From NCBI GenBank assembly GCA_047967505.1, contig CM106539.1: DNA of 64,000 bases; one strand, 5' to 3'. This stretch comes from Dipteris shenzhenensis. Its lineage: Eukaryota > Polypodiophyta > Polypodiopsida > Gleicheniales. Below are positions 61,849-64,000 of the stretch, piece by piece. Numbering within the stretch: position 1 is the first letter of the stretch; every line of letters begins with the position of its first letter. The notes under the pieces are model-generated. The model did not search any database. It had not been told where the DNA came from and saw only the letters and a program-made list of their open reading frames with translations. Position numbers and translations under genes: made by a program.

Positions 61849-62890
61849 TGTTAGAAATTGACCAACAGAGGGTACGCACAACGGAAGACTAATAGAATAG
61901 CCCAGGAGCTCACACAGTGTGTGTGTGGGAGTGGAATCACAAACTTGTGCATTAGATGGATGTGCAAACTCATCAATAGACAATGAACCAGCCAGATATA
62001 GAAACTACCAAAATAATATATTTCCGTCCAAAGCTATGAACACAATACAAAAGAAAGAAATTCAGAGTCCCACCAATGGTGTGGTCCTCTGATATCTTAC
62101 CACAAGGTACTTCTACTATCTGCCGCATATCTCGAGACTCGAGCCCGCGTGCTCCACCTCGAGCATAAGTAGACTTTCCGTCTAAATCCCTTCCACCTTG
62201 CTGTCTTTGCACCAGCCTAAGTGGGCAGCACTCTGAGCTAGGTCTGCAGCTCTACAGCCCAATTGTCTTCTCGTGGATAGAGACCCACAGGTGGCTGTTC
62301 TGCTGCTGCTCCTACTCCTAAAATGCTGCTCCAAGTGATGATGAATGAGGGCCTGGAGGCCCTCCTTTTATAGGCCCCCAAGGGGCTGCAAGTAAACAGA
62401 CCAGCCAGCAGCATCCTGGCTGACCAGACTGGCCGACCAGTCTGCTTGCTGACCGACCTGGTTGGCTGGTCCAACCAGCCCTATGAAAGGACCCTAGCCA
62501 GGCCCTTTTGGGCTGCTGCTGCTAGGCTGCCCTTTGCTGCAGCTGTTCCAGCATCCACAGGCCCTTGTGCAGGCCCCAATCCTTCCCCGCACGTGTTCGC
62601 CTTTGCTGCTGCAGCACCCTGCCATGAGACGCCTCTTCTCTTAGGTCCCTGCTGCTGTCCTCTGCTCCGCCTTATGCTCCTGCAGATCAGCTAGGTACCA
62701 TTCTCTCTTCTTTTGATGTGAGATGCTGCCCGTTTGACAGCCCCCTCTCTTTCTTTTCTCTTTCTCTGATCTCTGCCCCCACGGCAGCCATAGTGCTGCC
62801 GATGTGGCCTTCTCTCGGACACTAGGTTCACCCCCCCCAATTGCTCTCCTCATATGGGGGCTTACAGATGGGGAGGTGACCTTTCCAACA
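61849..62890 (-). repeat. Copia 3' LTR (1042 bp)
   Basis: On the minus strand a polypurine tract (GTGAGAGGGGG) precedes TGTTGGAAAGGTC (62890 downward). The LTR ends TTTCTAACA at 61849 and has a strong TATA box, CCTATAAAAGG, at about 62365-62378. It lies only 81 bases upstream of the LTR start at 61767, in the same orientation. Confidence 0.65.
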
Positions 62891-64000
62891 CCCCCTCTCA
62901 CCAACACATCTCGGCCCAATGCCAACACGTCGATGACGATGCTCCAGTGACTCCCGGGTCGTATTGCTCTAGAACACTTCCATGTCGAAATCTTTTCCTG
63001 GCTTTCATCCAGTGGCTCCTGCTCCACCAGGTTTGGTTCCGCTTCCGCACACCATCCTGGTACACAGGTCCATCTCTGGTAGCACCTCCTGGTACCACCA
63101 CCTTCAGTCACGTTCCCGCCTTCAAACTCGAGCAATCCAGACGCCACGATCTTCCAGTTGTCCCCCTCATAATGAGTGAACAACCTGGAGTCTTCCAAGC
63201 ACCATGCTCTGAGGGCCTATTTCAACCCATCCTTCCTTTGGCAAGGCCCGCAACAAATGAATATCTCCAGATAACCTGGACCACGAACTCGCACTGAGCT
63301 CTCAAGCATGTCTCTTTTGGCTTCAGTACACCTTGTCCATCACCTTCTAGCAATCTGTGTCCGAGAGCACCCACACTTCCCCTTTTGCCTTCGAAGAAGG
63401 CCAATTCCTTCCAATCTCGCACTACTTGAGACAGATGAAGAGCAGATTCTCTCCACAACATGCTATAAAGGCTCGAATTAAGAACATTCGCAAGTAGCGG
63501 AACAAGCAGCACGGTACTCAGCCTCGGTTGAAGACAAGGCTACAATGGGTTGCCTTTACTGCTCCAAGTGATAGCTAATGAGCCGAGGATAAAGCAATAA
63601 CCAATGATCAAACGACGAGTGTCTGACTCTCCTCCCCAATCTGAATCACTCAAGTGTAGTAGCTGGATCCTAGACTGCTACCCTAACTAAGACAATAACC
63701 CTCAATTTCGAGAATCTTGAAGCTACCAGAGGATCCTCATACCAACATCCCAGTGAGTCTTCTTAGGTGTCTGCATGAATGAACTTAGTAGTAGACCAAC
63801 GGAGTAGCATAGATCCAATCTCGTGTTAAGGAGCCATATCAATGATCCGATCAACTGTCGATACTTGTTGGCATCCATTGGCTCACTAGGATCATACTTA
63901 CATAGTTTGGTACTAGGGTCCATGGGTGATGAGATGGTACAACACTCTGTCATGTGAAAAGCTTCCAGAAGCTCCTGAGTGTACTGCTTCTGTGACACAA
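62891..64000 (-). pseudogene. Copia pol remnant (RT end and RNase H) leaving the right edge
   Basis: From the right edge: SQKQYTQELLEAFHMTECC, NKYRQLIGSLIWLLNTRLDLCYSVGLLSSFMQTPK-like RT end (63998-63723). RNase H pieces follow in broken frames (LHLSDSDWGGESDTRRLIIGY, TEAEYRAAC-like residues at about 63500-63530). The rest, to the LTR at 62890, is frameshifted. The 5' part lies beyond 64000. Confidence 0.7.

Overview
The window is nuclear DNA from a plant with a large, repeat-rich genome. The evidence is plant-type Ty1/Copia polyproteins with tRNA-iMet primer-binding sites, LINEs with DUF4283/CCHC ORF1 and zf-RVT, a BED/DUF659 hAT transposon, and spliceosomal introns of up to 36 kb. I infer a non-flowering vascular plant (fern, lycophyte or gymnosperm) from the giant intron and the retained WASH-complex gene, but the sequence alone does not fix the species.

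The only host gene I can support lies on the minus strand and spans nearly 49 kb (59511 down to 10866). It encodes the WASH-complex subunit WASHC2/FAM21. Eleven coding blocks were traced. All junctions but one have GT-AG borders and compatible phases. They carry the N-terminal helical region (core L-H-N-x-F-N ... Q-F-V-E-N / R-V-Y-E-E), the LPHIIG block, an acidic segment, a long tail of LF-D/E motifs (retromer-binding type), a textbook capping-protein-interaction (CPI) motif and an acidic LFDD...D C-terminus. The first coding exon, and probably one linker exon inside the 36-kb intron, were not found.

Almost everything else is transposable elements, mostly inside introns. From the left: a Copia element leaving the left edge (1-910); a gag-only Copia element (about 1560-2978); a 49-bp-arm inverted repeat (4829-5000); and a decayed LINE ORF1 (6420-8430). 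The 7.5-kb intron (13980-21437) holds minus-strand LINE fragments. The 36-kb intron (22529-58547) holds: an old LTR with PBS (23128-23429) invaded by a young, apparently intact Copia (23460-29636; LTRs nearly identical, TSD CCTCC, single 1369-aa gag-pol); LINE copies of two families (A: coiled-coil/RRM-like ORF1 and (TC)n tail; B: DUF4283 ORF1 with L1-type EN/RT/zf-RVT); and a hAT transposon (37683-42322, TSD GGTGCATG) sitting inside a LINE endonuclease gene. The hAT's second half is a second, inverted copy of its own right end. A deleted Copia (about 47517-50738), a Copia gag/LTR fragment (about 54600-55533) and LINE B mosaics follow. To the right of the traced gene, minus-strand Copia LTRs and a decayed Copia body run off the right edge.

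The three points most worth following are WASHC2 in a plant with its CPI motif and an in-frame 231-bp duplication, the hAT double-element rearrangement, and the swapping of LINE leader and ORF1 modules.
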